NCBI RefSeq assembly: GCF_017355785.1
Contig: NZ_JAFEWE010000004.1
Span: 62,001 to 126,000 of the forward strand
Length of the DNA: 64,000 bases
Source of the DNA: Desertivirga arenae
GTDB taxonomy: Bacteria; Bacteroidota; Bacteroidia; Sphingobacteriales; Sphingobacteriaceae
Reading direction: 5' to 3'
The notes below the pieces were generated by a model, which was not told the origin of the DNA, did not search any database, and saw only the letters and a list, made by a program, of their open reading frames with translations. The position numbers were made by a program, and so were the translations under genes. Positions within the stretch are counted from its first letter, which is position 1. Every line of letters begins with the position of its first letter. Below are positions 9,277 through 17,456 of the stretch, piece after piece.

Positions 9277-10242
9277 ATGATTATAGTTACTGGTGCTGCG
9301 GGTTTCATCGGAAGTTGCCTTATTCAAAAGCTGAACGAGGAAGGTTATTACGATCTTGTTCTGGTTGACGATTTTTCAAGTGAAGAGCAGAATAAGAATT
9401 TTGATGGAAAGCGCTTTGCAAAAAAGGTTGACAGAGAGGAATTCCCACAATGGCTTCGCGAGAATCAACTCCATGTTCAATTTGTTTTTCATCTAGGAGC
9501 CCGCACCGATACTACCGAATTCGATTACGAGCTTTTAAAAAAACTTAACCTTGACTATACAATCGATATATGGAATGTGTGTGTAGAGTTTGGCTTACCT
9601 CTGGTTTATGCCTCATCTGCTGCTACCTACGGTCTTGGTGAATCGGGATATGAAGATGATGAGACACGGTTAGATGAACTTAGGCCATTGAACCCATATG
9701 GAGATTCTAAAAATGAATTCGACAAGTGGGCTATAAAGCAAGAAAGACAACCGTTTTTCTGGGCTGGATTAAAGTTTTTCAATGTTTATGGTCCTAATGA
9801 GTATCACAAAGGAAGAATGGCTTCAGTGGTTTTTCACACATTTAATCAGATCCAGAAAACAGGAGGAATGCGCTTGTTCAAATCCCACAATCCTGAATTC
9901 CGCGACGGTGAGCAACAGAGGGATTTTGTATATGTAAAAGATGTAACCGATGTTATGTACTTCCTGATGCATCACCGGAAAGATTCTGGTATATATAATC
10001 TGGGTTCTGGTAAAGCCCGTACATTCCTGGACCTTGCTACTAATACTTTCAAAGCTATGGGGAAAGATCCTGAAATCTCTTTCATTCCAACACCCGAGGA
10101 TATTCGTGATAAGTACCAATATTTTACAGAAGCAAAGATGGACAAGCTTTCAGCAATAGGTTATCACAAAGCCTTTCATACTCTAGAACAAGGTGTTGAA
10201 GATTATGTGAAAAACTATTTGATTCCCGGAAAATATTATTAA
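9277..10242 (+). CDS. hldD: ADP-L-glycero-D-manno-heptose 6-epimerase
   Basis: Epimerises ADP-D-glycero- to ADP-L-glycero-D-manno-heptose, the heptose donor for the LPS inner core. This 321-aa extended SDR has the NAD(P)-binding VTGAAGFIGSCL at the N-terminus, the active-site region VYASSAATYG (Ser) and NPYGDSKNEFD (Tyr-x3-Lys), and the family-diagnostic KFFNVYGPNEYHKGRM and RDFVYVKDV. The length is standard. It is transcribed alone, followed by an inverted repeat and the convergent permease gene. It fits with the lipid A block further right in supplying the outer membrane, although the genes are not linked in one operon. Confidence 0.96.
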   Translation: MIIVTGAAGFIGSCLIQKLNEEGYYDLVLVDDFSSEEQNKNFDGKRFAKKVDREEFPQWLRENQLHVQFVFHLGARTDTTEFDYELLKKLNLDYTIDIWNVCVEFGLPLVYASSAATYGLGESGYEDDETRLDELRPLNPYGDSKNEFDKWAIKQERQPFFWAGLKFFNVYGPNEYHKGRMASVVFHTFNQIQKTGGMRLFKSHNPEFRDGEQQRDFVYVKDVTDVMYFLMHHRKDSGIYNLGSGKARTFLDLATNTFKAMGKDPEISFIPTPEDIRDKYQYFTEAKMDKLSAIGYHKAFHTLEQGVEDYVKNYLIPGKYY

Positions 10243-10368
10243 CACGATTAATAGCACGAATTACACGCTCGTTACTTTAATAACACAGCATAAAGACAAT
10301 TGGAATTCAGAGAGGAATCATGTCCTTAAACTTTGATTAGTGTAATTCGTGCATTCCTATTTCGTGTT
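10241..10368. repeat. Nested intergenic inverted repeat after hldD
   Basis: A perfect 13-bp inverted repeat (10254-10266 and 10340-10352, GCACGAATTACAC / GTGTAATTCGTGC) is flanked by a second 7-bp pair (10241-10247 and 10362-10368). The arms enclose ~73 bp. The region lies between convergent hldD and the LolC/E-like gene. There is no T-run at the ends, so it looks unlike a standard terminator; it resembles a dispersed palindromic repeat, which copies elsewhere in the genome would confirm. Confidence 0.6.
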
Positions 10369-10388
10369 CCTTCCAGTTCTGCAACCTA

Positions 10389-11615
10389 TTACAAATCCTC
10401 TTTCATATCACCGAGGTTTTTAACACTCAAACGGGATGAAATGGATGATGCAATAGTGGAGATCAAGGCTACAGTCCCAAAAACTACCAGAAAGTCTGAC
10501 CACTTTATAGCAATAGGGTAGGCTTCTGTAATGAAGTTTGCCTCGGCCATCTTGATGAAACCATATTTCTGCTGTAGTAAGCAAAATATGAATCCCGCTA
10601 TCATTCCAGCAAAGCATCCCACAAATGAAATAAGCAGACCCTCCAGAAAAAAAACTCGTCTGATAAGACCTGTGTCAGCACCTATACTGCTGAGTATCGC
10701 TATATCTTTCTTTTTATCTATCACTAACATTGTCAGAGTCCCTACAATGTTGAATATCGCGATTATTAAAACGAAGGTTAGGATCAGGTAGATCATCAGA
10801 CGCTCAATATTAAGCGTCTTGTATAAGCTCTGTTCCTGCTGTACCCTGTTTTTTACTAAAAACTTCTTTCCTAACTTATGAGACAGTTCTTGTTGGAACT
10901 TGCTTATGCTTTCGCCCTTACCCAGGTAAAGTTCTATTGATGATACGTTTTTTTCTTCTCCAAGAAGTTCCCTGGCAAAGCTTAGGGGGACAATAACTGA
11001 TTCATCGAAGCTTTGCTGTATCTGAAAGACACCTACAGGTTTAATGGACCGAAGAGTAAATTCTTCTGCAGGGCTGAATGAGTTAGCTGCTCCTTTTTTA
11101 GGTGAGTAGATTTCCAGCTCTCTGAACTGATCGTTCACGTTAATAGATAAATAAAGTTGTACCATAGAGCCTACTACAGCAAAAGGTTTACTGTCTTCTT
11201 CGATTACAAACCTACCTTGAACGAGGGTGCTATCTAGTTTTGAGCGTTTTAAAAAATCTGAAGATACTCCCTTTATTGTTCCTATGTATTGTCCTTCATC
11301 ATAACGTAACAGCGCTTTTTCTTGTAATACTTCAGTGTAATTAGCGATCCTGTCGTCTTTCTTCAAATTCCTTACTTCAGGTCCATCAGGATCGAATGTT
11401 TTTCCCTGAGCAGGTTCTATTCGAATCTCTGGAGTAAAGTTGTTATACATTGATAGAATCACTTTCTCGAACCCGTTAAAGACTGACAGGATAATTACGA
11501 GCGCAGCACTTCCTACAAATACCCCTAACATAGATATACCCGAAATGTAATTAATGGCATTAAGGGATTTTTTGGTAAAAAGATATCGTTTCGCTATGTA
11601 GAAGGATGTTCTCAA
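10389..11615 (-). CDS. LolC/LolE-like ABC transporter permease (FtsX/MacB fold)
   Basis: 408-aa inner-membrane protein with one TM near the N-terminus (~20-45), a long extracytoplasmic MacB-type domain (~50-265) and three C-terminal TM segments (~270-300, ~320-345, ~370-395) with the FtsX signature region (VIDKKKDIAILSSIGAD). The N-terminal IAKRYLFTKKSLNAINYISG and ISMLGVFVGSAALVIILSVFNGFE are typical of LolC/E-type permeases that move lipoproteins from the inner membrane. No ATPase is adjacent; the nearest ABC ATPase gene is ~8 kb away. It starts 4 bp after the upstream hydrolase gene, so both share a transcript. Lipoprotein export is inferred from family only. Confidence 0.88.
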   Translation of the reverse strand: MRTSFYIAKRYLFTKKSLNAINYISGISMLGVFVGSAALVIILSVFNGFEKVILSMYNNFTPEIRIEPAQGKTFDPDGPEVRNLKKDDRIANYTEVLQEKALLRYDEGQYIGTIKGVSSDFLKRSKLDSTLVQGRFVIEEDSKPFAVVGSMVQLYLSINVNDQFRELEIYSPKKGAANSFSPAEEFTLRSIKPVGVFQIQQSFDESVIVPLSFARELLGEEKNVSSIELYLGKGESISKFQQELSHKLGKKFLVKNRVQQEQSLYKTLNIERLMIYLILTFVLIIAIFNIVGTLTMLVIDKKKDIAILSSIGADTGLIRRVFFLEGLLISFVGCFAGMIAGFIFCLLQQKYGFIKMAEANFITEAYPIAIKWSDFLVVFGTVALISTIASSISSRLSVKNLGDMKEDL

Positions 11616-11619
11616 TCTA

Positions 11620-12261
11620 TTACTGATTTAGAAAGGGGTTATGTTGTTTTTCGAACCCGATGGAGGTTTCACTGCCGTGACCTGGATATACCGTAACATC
11701 CTCAGGCAGGACAAAAAGTTTTTCTCGGATATTTTTAATAAGTTGAGTATAATTTCCACCCGGCAAATCTGTACGTCCTATACTTCCATGAAATAGTACG
11801 TCTCCTCCAATAAGAAATTTGCCTGTTTTACTGTAAAAGCATAAGTGGGAGGGGGAATGGCCCGGAGCGTAAATTAGGTCTAACACACTATTCCCAAAAG
11901 TAATGCTGCCGGTTTCTGGAAGAAAGTTATCGGGTAGCGGAGATATTTCGTAATTAAAGCCTTGCGCCGGAGCATAAGAGGGAACTGCCGTAAGCAGGGG
12001 AAGCTCTCCGCGATGAAATTCTGGTTTAAGAGTATAAGTATCAAAAATAAACTTGTTACCCAAAACGTGATCGATGTGACAGTGGGTGTTTAGTAGACGA
12101 ACTGGTTTCAGGCCTTTGTTGGTGATGAACCTTACTACTTCATTCTGTTCTGCCCCCGTATACATTCCTGGGTCTATTATTACACATTCCTTAGTTTCAT
12201 CGAATAAAATATAGGTGTTTTCCTGGTAAGGATTGCAGGTAAATGAATGTACTTCAATCAT
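11620..12261 (-). CDS. Metallo-beta-lactamase-fold hydrolase (glyoxalase II-like)
   Basis: 213-aa hydrolase with the di-metal motif THCHIDHVLG (HxHxDH), a later GHSPSHLCF, FLIGGDVLF and VYPGHGSET providing the remaining His and Asp ligands. This pattern matches small glyoxalase-II-like MBL proteins; the substrate cannot be read from sequence. I choose the ATG at 12261 (MIEVHSFTCNPYQENTYIL), seven codons inside the longest frame, because the family starts there and a TACATTTG promoter element (12268-12275) overlaps the longer version. The permease gene follows after 4 bp. Confidence 0.9.
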   Translation of the reverse strand: MIEVHSFTCNPYQENTYILFDETKECVIIDPGMYTGAEQNEVVRFITNKGLKPVRLLNTHCHIDHVLGNKFIFDTYTLKPEFHRGELPLLTAVPSYAPAQGFNYEISPLPDNFLPETGSITFGNSVLDLIYAPGHSPSHLCFYSKTGKFLIGGDVLFHGSIGRTDLPGGNYTQLIKNIREKLFVLPEDVTVYPGHGSETSIGFEKQHNPFLNQ

Positions 12262-12267
12262 AGCGCT

Positions 12268-12275
12268 CAAATGTA
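12268..12275 (-). promoter_or_regulatory. -7 element before the MBL hydrolase gene
   Basis: TACATTTG on the minus strand matches TAnnTTTG and ends 6 nt before the chosen ATG at 12261; if functional, the mRNA would start at or next to the start codon. It supports the shorter start for the hydrolase. Confidence 0.4.
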
Positions 12276-12342
12276 ATAACATTGCGCTAACTGTTACAAG
12301 GTGATAAAGTTTTAAAATACCTTATTTGGTGAATTTTTGTGC

Positions 12343-12927
12343 TTAACCTTTCCAGCGGAAGGATTTTATAAATATGTCCAGATCTTTCTTTACAAAATCA
12401 AGAACTGGCTGGATTGAATCTAGCTTGGGTGCTTCATTGAAGTACAGGGCTCCGCGTACATAGTTTCTGGTACTGTCTGTAAGGAAAAATTGAGCAGAGG
12501 AAGCAGTATTTCCTTCAATAGTGTAATAAATGCCGTAAACGTTTCTTTCCGGGTAATAGATCCTCGCTTCGTTGATCCCCGTAGCCTTTACAGTATGTTT
12601 GAAGGCTAGTTTCCGGGCATCCTCGATAAGTTCATCAAATACTTTTTTAGATGTTACTGCCTGATAGCTCAAGTGAATGCGACCTTTAAAGTCAGGGAAG
12701 TAGACATTCATCCAGCAGGGCTTAGCATCACGGGAACTATCAGGCTCAATTTCCGCATACGTGGGGTAATCAAATGAAAAGGGGCAATCCCGATTATAAT
12801 TCTGGTATTTTTTTTCGGGGAATGATATACGGAAGTAGCCTCTGGGTTTGGGCGAGTAATCGTTACTGCAAGAGATGCAACTTAATAAAGCCATAATTAA
12901 CAATATGTAGGTTGCATGCTTTTTCAT
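12343..12927 (-). CDS. gldD: Gliding motility lipoprotein GldD
   Basis: 194-aa lipoprotein with a signal peptide and lipobox (LLSCISCSN, lipidated Cys near residue 20). The diagnostic KPRGYFRISFPEKKYQ follows directly, then FSFDYPTYAEIEPD and CWMNVYFPDFKGRIHLSYQ, all typical of GldD. In Flavobacterium johnsoniae GldD is required for gliding and affects type IX secretion. It is the third gene of a minus-strand run with the comA-like gene and aroE; gldD next to otherwise unrelated metabolic genes is common in the phylum. Together with porX it indicates a type IX secretion system; motility itself is not shown by this window. Confidence 0.93.
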   Translation of the reverse strand: MKKHATYILLIMALLSCISCSNDYSPKPRGYFRISFPEKKYQNYNRDCPFSFDYPTYAEIEPDSSRDAKPCWMNVYFPDFKGRIHLSYQAVTSKKVFDELIEDARKLAFKHTVKATGINEARIYYPERNVYGIYYTIEGNTASSAQFFLTDSTRNYVRGALYFNEAPKLDSIQPVLDFVKKDLDIFIKSFRWKG

Positions 12928-12976
12928 CCGGTATTTTTCTAATACTTGCTAATAACAAATTAGCTATTTCTTGAGT

Positions 12977-13756
12977 TTAGCTATTCCAAATTTCCCAGGC
13001 TTTTTCTGCCTGCAGATGCAGCATCTCTTCTCCGTTCTTAACGGTGGCACCATTAGCTTTACCACGCTTCATGAACTCGGTTTCTGCTGGATTATAAACC
13101 AAATCATAAAGAAGATGTTTTGGCCCGATATACTCGTATGGAATATCAGGGCAAGCTTCAACCTCAGGGGACTGACCAAGAGGTGTAGTGTTAATTATAA
13201 GCAGGTGATCTTCAAGTATATGTTTATTTAAGTCGGCGTAAGTTATTTGCCTTCGGCCTTTCTTTCTCGATACTAGTTGGTAATCTATTCCAAGTTTATC
13301 AAGAATAAAGATAACAGCCCTGGAGGCACCTCCGCTTCCCAGAACAAGAGCCCTATTATGGTGTTTTTTGAGTAATGGTTTCAATGAGTTTTCGAAACCA
13401 TAGGCGTCAGTATTGTAACCTTCCAGCCTGACTTTCAAGGGAGAAAAGTCACCTGAGAAGAAAGACTCTACCGGTTTATTGCTGATAACTTTTATACAAT
13501 TTACAGCGTCTATTGACTTTGCATCTTTTGCTACCTTATCAAGGTAGTACATAACCCCTATCTTGTGTGGTATAGTTACGTTTAAACCGCAAATATCTGG
13601 ATTATCACGCAGTAGCTTCTCAATGTCGCTAATGTTCTCCATAGGGAAAAGCTCATAAGCGTAGTCTTTTAGTCCTTCCCGCTCAAACTTCTCTGTAAAG
13701 TATTTTTTAGAAAAGGAGTGCCCTAGCGGATACCCAATTAACCCAAACTTCTTCAT
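12977..13756 (-). CDS. aroE: Shikimate dehydrogenase
   Basis: Reduces 3-dehydroshikimate with NADPH in aromatic amino acid synthesis. 259 aa. The substrate-binding N-terminus shows GLIGYPLGHSFSKKYF and NVTIPHK with the catalytic Lys, followed by AVNCIKV. The nucleotide-binding domain has VLGSGGASRAVIF and NTTPLGQSP; LLYDLVYNPAETEF closes the pocket. An insertion near residues 92-112 (PVESFFSGDFSPLKVRLEG) makes it slightly longer than many AroE proteins. It starts 23 bp after the comA-like gene and precedes gldD by 49 bp. Confidence 0.95.
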   Translation of the reverse strand: MKKFGLIGYPLGHSFSKKYFTEKFEREGLKDYAYELFPMENISDIEKLLRDNPDICGLNVTIPHKIGVMYYLDKVAKDAKSIDAVNCIKVISNKPVESFFSGDFSPLKVRLEGYNTDAYGFENSLKPLLKKHHNRALVLGSGGASRAVIFILDKLGIDYQLVSRKKGRRQITYADLNKHILEDHLLIINTTPLGQSPEVEACPDIPYEYIGPKHLLYDLVYNPAETEFMKRGKANGATVKNGEEMLHLQAEKAWEIWNS

Positions 13757-13779
13757 TACAAATACCCGATAGCGTTAAT

Positions 13780-14547
13780 TTAAAGTGTTTTAAGGAAGTG
13801 ATTGAATGTATCACCTCTTAAACCAAGACGTATGGTTTCTAGTGGAATTACCTCCGCTGGAGCAATATTACCAAGATTTACGTTTGCACCTATTAATTTG
13901 ATGAACCAAACCTGCTGATCTTTCTGAGGAGCCTCCCAAATAATTGTTTCCTCTGGTATTTGAGTTAAGATTTCATCAACTAATCCCTCCCGGACTTCTC
14001 CTGAGTCACGGTAGATACCGACGTTACCCCCTTCGCGAGATTCTGCAATTAGCTTCCATGATCCTGCCTCAATCTCTGCATTCATCATTTTAATCCACTT
14101 ATAGGGAGCAAATATTTTTTGAGCATCTTTCGATCCAACCTCAGAAATTACAGTAACATACTTGCTTAGTTTCCTGATGTATTCGCACTTCTCGTCATGT
14201 TCAATGTCGATAGAGCCATCTGAAACTTCAGCGTGTTGTATATTGTACTTTTCTAATACCCGTACATAATCTTCAAATTGATTTCTTATAACAAAGGCTT
14301 CAAAAAGAGTCCCTCCAAAGTAGAAAGGCATACCCGCGTTTCTGTAAACGTCTAATTTATTATTAAGATTAGGTGTTACAAAAGATGTAGACCAACCTAA
14401 CTTAACTATATCAACATGAGGTCCTGAAACTTCAAGAAAATTCTCAATTTCCCTGATACTTAAGCCTTTGTCCATTACCATAGTAATGCCTTTTTCCCGT
14501 GGCTTAACTGTACGTTCAGGGATTTGATTTAAACTGAAATTAATCAT
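13780..14547 (-). CDS. ComA-like phosphosulfolactate synthase family protein
   Basis: 255-aa TIM-barrel protein of the ComA family, which adds sulfite to phosphoenolpyruvate to give phosphosulfolactate in methanogen coenzyme M synthesis. Supporting stretches are KPREKGITMVMDKGLS, VDIVKLGWSTSFV, YFGGTLFEAFV, HAEVSDGSIDI and IWEAPQKDQQVWFIKL, conserved across the family. Bacteroidota do not make coenzyme M, so the role may lie in sulfolactate or related sulfonate metabolism; this is inference. The start at 14547 is preferred over an in-frame ATG 30 nt upstream because that codon lies in the terminator of the TPR gene (14570-14604). Followed by aroE at 23 bp. Confidence 0.85.
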   Translation of the reverse strand: MINFSLNQIPERTVKPREKGITMVMDKGLSIREIENFLEVSGPHVDIVKLGWSTSFVTPNLNNKLDVYRNAGMPFYFGGTLFEAFVIRNQFEDYVRVLEKYNIQHAEVSDGSIDIEHDEKCEYIRKLSKYVTVISEVGSKDAQKIFAPYKWIKMMNAEIEAGSWKLIAESREGGNVGIYRDSGEVREGLVDEILTQIPEETIIWEAPQKDQQVWFIKLIGANVNLGNIAPAEVIPLETIRLGLRGDTFNHFLKTL

Positions 14548-14569
14548 AAGAGCGCAAATCTCACAAAAA

Positions 14570-14604
14570 AAATCCAATACTGATAGGATTATCGTATTGG
14601 ATTT
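14570..14604 (-). terminator. Terminator of the TPR gene
   Basis: Perfect 11-bp stem (14594-14604 with 14570-14580) around a 13-nt loop; read on the minus strand it runs into eight consecutive T residues. It ends the TPR transcript and overlaps the alternative upstream start of the ComA-like gene. Confidence 0.88.
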
Positions 14605-14632
14605 AGTTAAAATTTTGCAAAAAAGAATTCTT

Positions 14633-16036
14633 CTAAAGAAGATATTTGTTAATAATGTCTATAATGATCTTGTTATTCTGCAGTTGAGGCAAGTACTCAA
14701 ACAGTATTTCATGCTTTTCAGGATCTATTTTCAGGGCAATTTCAAGACAGTTCAAGGCCTCGTTGTATTGTCCGTCTGCAAATAAATAGGCAACCATCCT
14801 ATAATAAAGTTCTGCGGCTTCGGGATTGTTCTTTATAGCTTCTGCCATCGTTTCGATTGCATCGACCAGTTTCGTTTGTTCATACAAGATTGAAGAATAG
14901 TCCAACCAGGCTTCCACATCGAGGGGATTTAGCTCTATTACTTTGGCGTAAGCTTTTTCTGATTCTTCAAGTTTACCAAGTTTGTACTGAGCATCTGCTA
15001 TAGCGAACCAATAATCGGGGTTCTTGTCATCAATAGCAAGTGCCTTATTATAAAAATGTAATGCTTCAAAATGCCGATCTTCAAAGTCCAGAGTTACTCC
15101 GATTCCAAACCAGGCGTCAGCTAGCTTTGAGTCCATTTTTACAGCTTTTTTGTAATAAGCCCTGGCCTCCTCCATCTGTTCGAGTTTTTCATAACACTCA
15201 CCAATTGCACAATAAGTATCAGCATTAGGTGGCTCGTACTCAAATGTTTGTTTGTACACATCAATAGCTTCAGCGAAGCGATCAAGATGAACCAGCGAGT
15301 TTCCTTTATTAAAATATGCAGAAGAAAAATTTTCTTTTATTAAAATAGCATAATCGTAGGCATCAATTGCCATTTCATAATGGGCCATTTTATGATAAGC
15401 GTTCCCCAAATTATACCATGCAGCGTAAGAATAGGGTTCGTTATCTATGTATTGCTTATAAAACTGTATGCTTTCTTCCTGCTTGTCAAGAACATCGTAA
15501 CAAAACGCGAGTTCATATAGGGCGTCTTGATTTTCCATATTCTGTTCAAGGCATTTTTTCAAACTAACAACTGCACTTTCGTAATCTCCGATGTTCTGAT
15601 ATACCATAGCAATATGTAGTAGTATTTCATCAGTATTCTCGGCCAGAGACAGGGCTTTATTATAATTTTCTAAAGCTTCATCATGTCTTTCCAATACCTG
15701 GAAAATATTACCCCTTATCAAAAAAATGTCGGCTTCCGACGGCTCCAGCAGTTCAGCCTTGTCAAGTGCTTCAAAAGCCGAATCTAATTGATTGGTTGCT
15801 ACAAAGAGCTGTGCCTGTTTTATGAAAAATATCGCGGCAAAAGGGTGTTGGTTTACAGCATAGTCAACAACTTGTAATGCTTTAATAGGATCATTTTTTT
15901 CAATATAATAGTCAATTATATTTTCGAAAGCTTGTGCGTCAAAAAAGTATTGATCTTTATTTCGGATCATTTCTTCGTAACGTTCCACGGAAAATTTAGG
16001 GTCTTCAGTGAATTCAAATTCAAAGTCTTCTTCCAT
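14633..16036 (-). CDS. Tetratricopeptide repeat protein
   Basis: 467-aa protein made almost wholly of TPR units, each ~34 residues with W-LG-Y-A-P-type positions (for example AAWYNLGNAYHKMAHYEMAI and DAWFGIGVTLDFEDRHFEAL). About ten to twelve repeats can be made out from residue ~35 to the end. There is no signal peptide and the N-terminus is acidic (MEEDFEFEFTEDP), so it is probably a cytoplasmic scaffold. Homologues seem common in Sphingobacteriales, but I know no function. It is monocistronic, with its own strong terminator. Confidence 0.85.
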   Translation of the reverse strand: MEEDFEFEFTEDPKFSVERYEEMIRNKDQYFFDAQAFENIIDYYIEKNDPIKALQVVDYAVNQHPFAAIFFIKQAQLFVATNQLDSAFEALDKAELLEPSEADIFLIRGNIFQVLERHDEALENYNKALSLAENTDEILLHIAMVYQNIGDYESAVVSLKKCLEQNMENQDALYELAFCYDVLDKQEESIQFYKQYIDNEPYSYAAWYNLGNAYHKMAHYEMAIDAYDYAILIKENFSSAYFNKGNSLVHLDRFAEAIDVYKQTFEYEPPNADTYCAIGECYEKLEQMEEARAYYKKAVKMDSKLADAWFGIGVTLDFEDRHFEALHFYNKALAIDDKNPDYWFAIADAQYKLGKLEESEKAYAKVIELNPLDVEAWLDYSSILYEQTKLVDAIETMAEAIKNNPEAAELYYRMVAYLFADGQYNEALNCLEIALKIDPEKHEILFEYLPQLQNNKIIIDIINKYLL

Positions 16037-16325
16037 CTATTCAAAGTTTAGAACGTTTCCCTTTTCAGGTTAATTAACAACCAGTAAAATCTATGCCAAT
16101 TTTAGCTCCACATAAGTTAATGTAAAAGCTGGTGTTTATATGTCTTTATTTATCAACAATTTAACATAAATAAGTCTAACGTGCTGAAAAATAACTAAGT
16201 AGATATTTTGGCAGCAGGTAGTGATGGTGTGTGTTTTTATAACGTTCAATGGCTTGAAATAAATATAACATAATTTTACGATTGCGGGAAATTTCCGCGG
16301 TTCAGCTGCCGTATCTTTGTTTTCA
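16037..16325 (+). promoter_or_regulatory. Divergent intergenic region with TATCTTTG -7 element
   Basis: This 289-bp gap separates the minus-strand TPR gene from the plus-strand gene at 16326. Its only recognisable element is TATCTTTG at 16312-16319, a perfect TAnnTTTG match ending 6 nt before the ATG at 16326. The rest is A/T-rich and carries no tRNA, repeat or convincing ORF. Confidence 0.45.
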
Positions 16326-16670
16326 ATGACACCTTCTGAAATAAATAATAAATGGAGTGCTTTACAAGAACGTATCTCTAAGGATTTTGATACTGAGAAG
16401 CCTGATATAAAAGTGATGTTGTTCCTTATAGGGGTGCAGGAACTAGGAAAAGGGCCCCGTAAGTTCTCTAAGCGGCAAAAGGAAGAACTGATGCATATTG
16501 CGAACTGTCGATTGTTTAGCGAGTTGGGATTTTATGAACTTGAAGGGATTGATCAGGAAGGTTGGCCCCATTGGAAGAGGATCAAGCCTATTCCCCCGTA
16601 TACTTTGCTGGAGCAGGAGATGCTGATGAAATCTCTTATTGTTAATTATTTTGATCAGCATTATAATTAA
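16326..16670 (+). CDS. Conserved hypothetical small protein
   Basis: 114-aa soluble protein without signal peptide or TM segment. It contains IKVMLFLIGVQELGKGPRKF followed by a basic SKRQKEELMH stretch, and ends in an amphipathic helix (PYTLLEQEMLMKSLIVNYF). I start it at the ATG at 16326; a TTG three codons upstream lies within the promoter element. No domain is recognised. Codon use and the 42-bp spacing to the cyclophilin gene suggest a real gene, possibly co-transcribed with it. Confidence 0.75.
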   Translation: MTPSEINNKWSALQERISKDFDTEKPDIKVMLFLIGVQELGKGPRKFSKRQKEELMHIANCRLFSELGFYELEGIDQEGWPHWKRIKPIPPYTLLEQEMLMKSLIVNYFDQHYN

Positions 16671-16712
16671 ACCTTAGTATCATTTTTTACTCCTATTAGC
16701 ATATTTGAATTT

Positions 16713-17441
16713 ATGAGGATAATTATAATTGCCATACTCGCCTTCACCTGCAGTCTTAGCTTCGCAGCCAAAAAGCCAAGGAATTTTTATGTAAAAATTA
16801 AAACATCTAAGGGTGAGACAATTGTCCGTTTATACAATGAAACACCTAAGCACCGAGATAACTTTCTAAAACTTACCAAGGAAGGGTTTTATAATAAAAC
16901 TTTGTTTCATCGGGTTATAAAAGATTTTATGATTCAAGGAGGAGATCCTGACTCTAAAAAAGCAAAGCCTGGACAAATGTTAGGGGGGGGCAGTTTATCT
17001 TATACTATCCCTGCTGAATTTAATCCTGAACTTTTTCATAAGAAAGGCGCACTTGCTGCTGCGAGGAATGATAATGCCGATAAGGCCTCTGATGCTTCCC
17101 AATTTTATATTGTGGAAGGGAAGACATATACCGATGAGGAGTTGAATAAAGTTGAGATGTTCCGTCTCAAGGGGTACAAGATACCAGAAACCGAGCGTGG
17201 TGTTTATAAAACTTTAGGAGGAGCGCCATTTCTAGATCAGGGTTATACAGTATTTGGTGAGGTAGTTAAGGGAATTGAAATGGTTGATGCTATTGTCTCA
17301 GTTGATAAAGATGGGAATGACAGACCCTTAGAAGATATACCTATGCAGGTTTCTTTACTAAAGAAACGTGAAAGTAAGAAGCTGGAGAAGTCTTTGCTCC
17401 AGGAAGCTTTCAGAAGGAACCTAATAATGGATAAAAAATAG
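16713..17441 (+). CDS. Exported cyclophilin-type peptidyl-prolyl isomerase
   Basis: 242-aa PPIase with an N-terminal signal peptide (~1-19, ending FAAKKP), so it probably folds proteins in the periplasm. The cyclophilin core shows LFHRVIKDFMIQGGDP with the catalytic Arg, then ARNDNADKASDASQFYI and VFGEVVKGIEMVDAI. An insertion after QFYIVEG (~residues 140-175) is common in Bacteroidota cyclophilins. It ends 15 bp before the exonuclease III gene on the same strand. Confidence 0.93.
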   Translation: MRIIIIAILAFTCSLSFAAKKPRNFYVKIKTSKGETIVRLYNETPKHRDNFLKLTKEGFYNKTLFHRVIKDFMIQGGDPDSKKAKPGQMLGGGSLSYTIPAEFNPELFHKKGALAAARNDNADKASDASQFYIVEGKTYTDEELNKVEMFRLKGYKIPETERGVYKTLGGAPFLDQGYTVFGEVVKGIEMVDAIVSVDKDGNDRPLEDIPMQVSLLKKRESKKLEKSLLQEAFRRNLIMDKK

Positions 17442-17456
17442 AATTAAAATTTTTTT

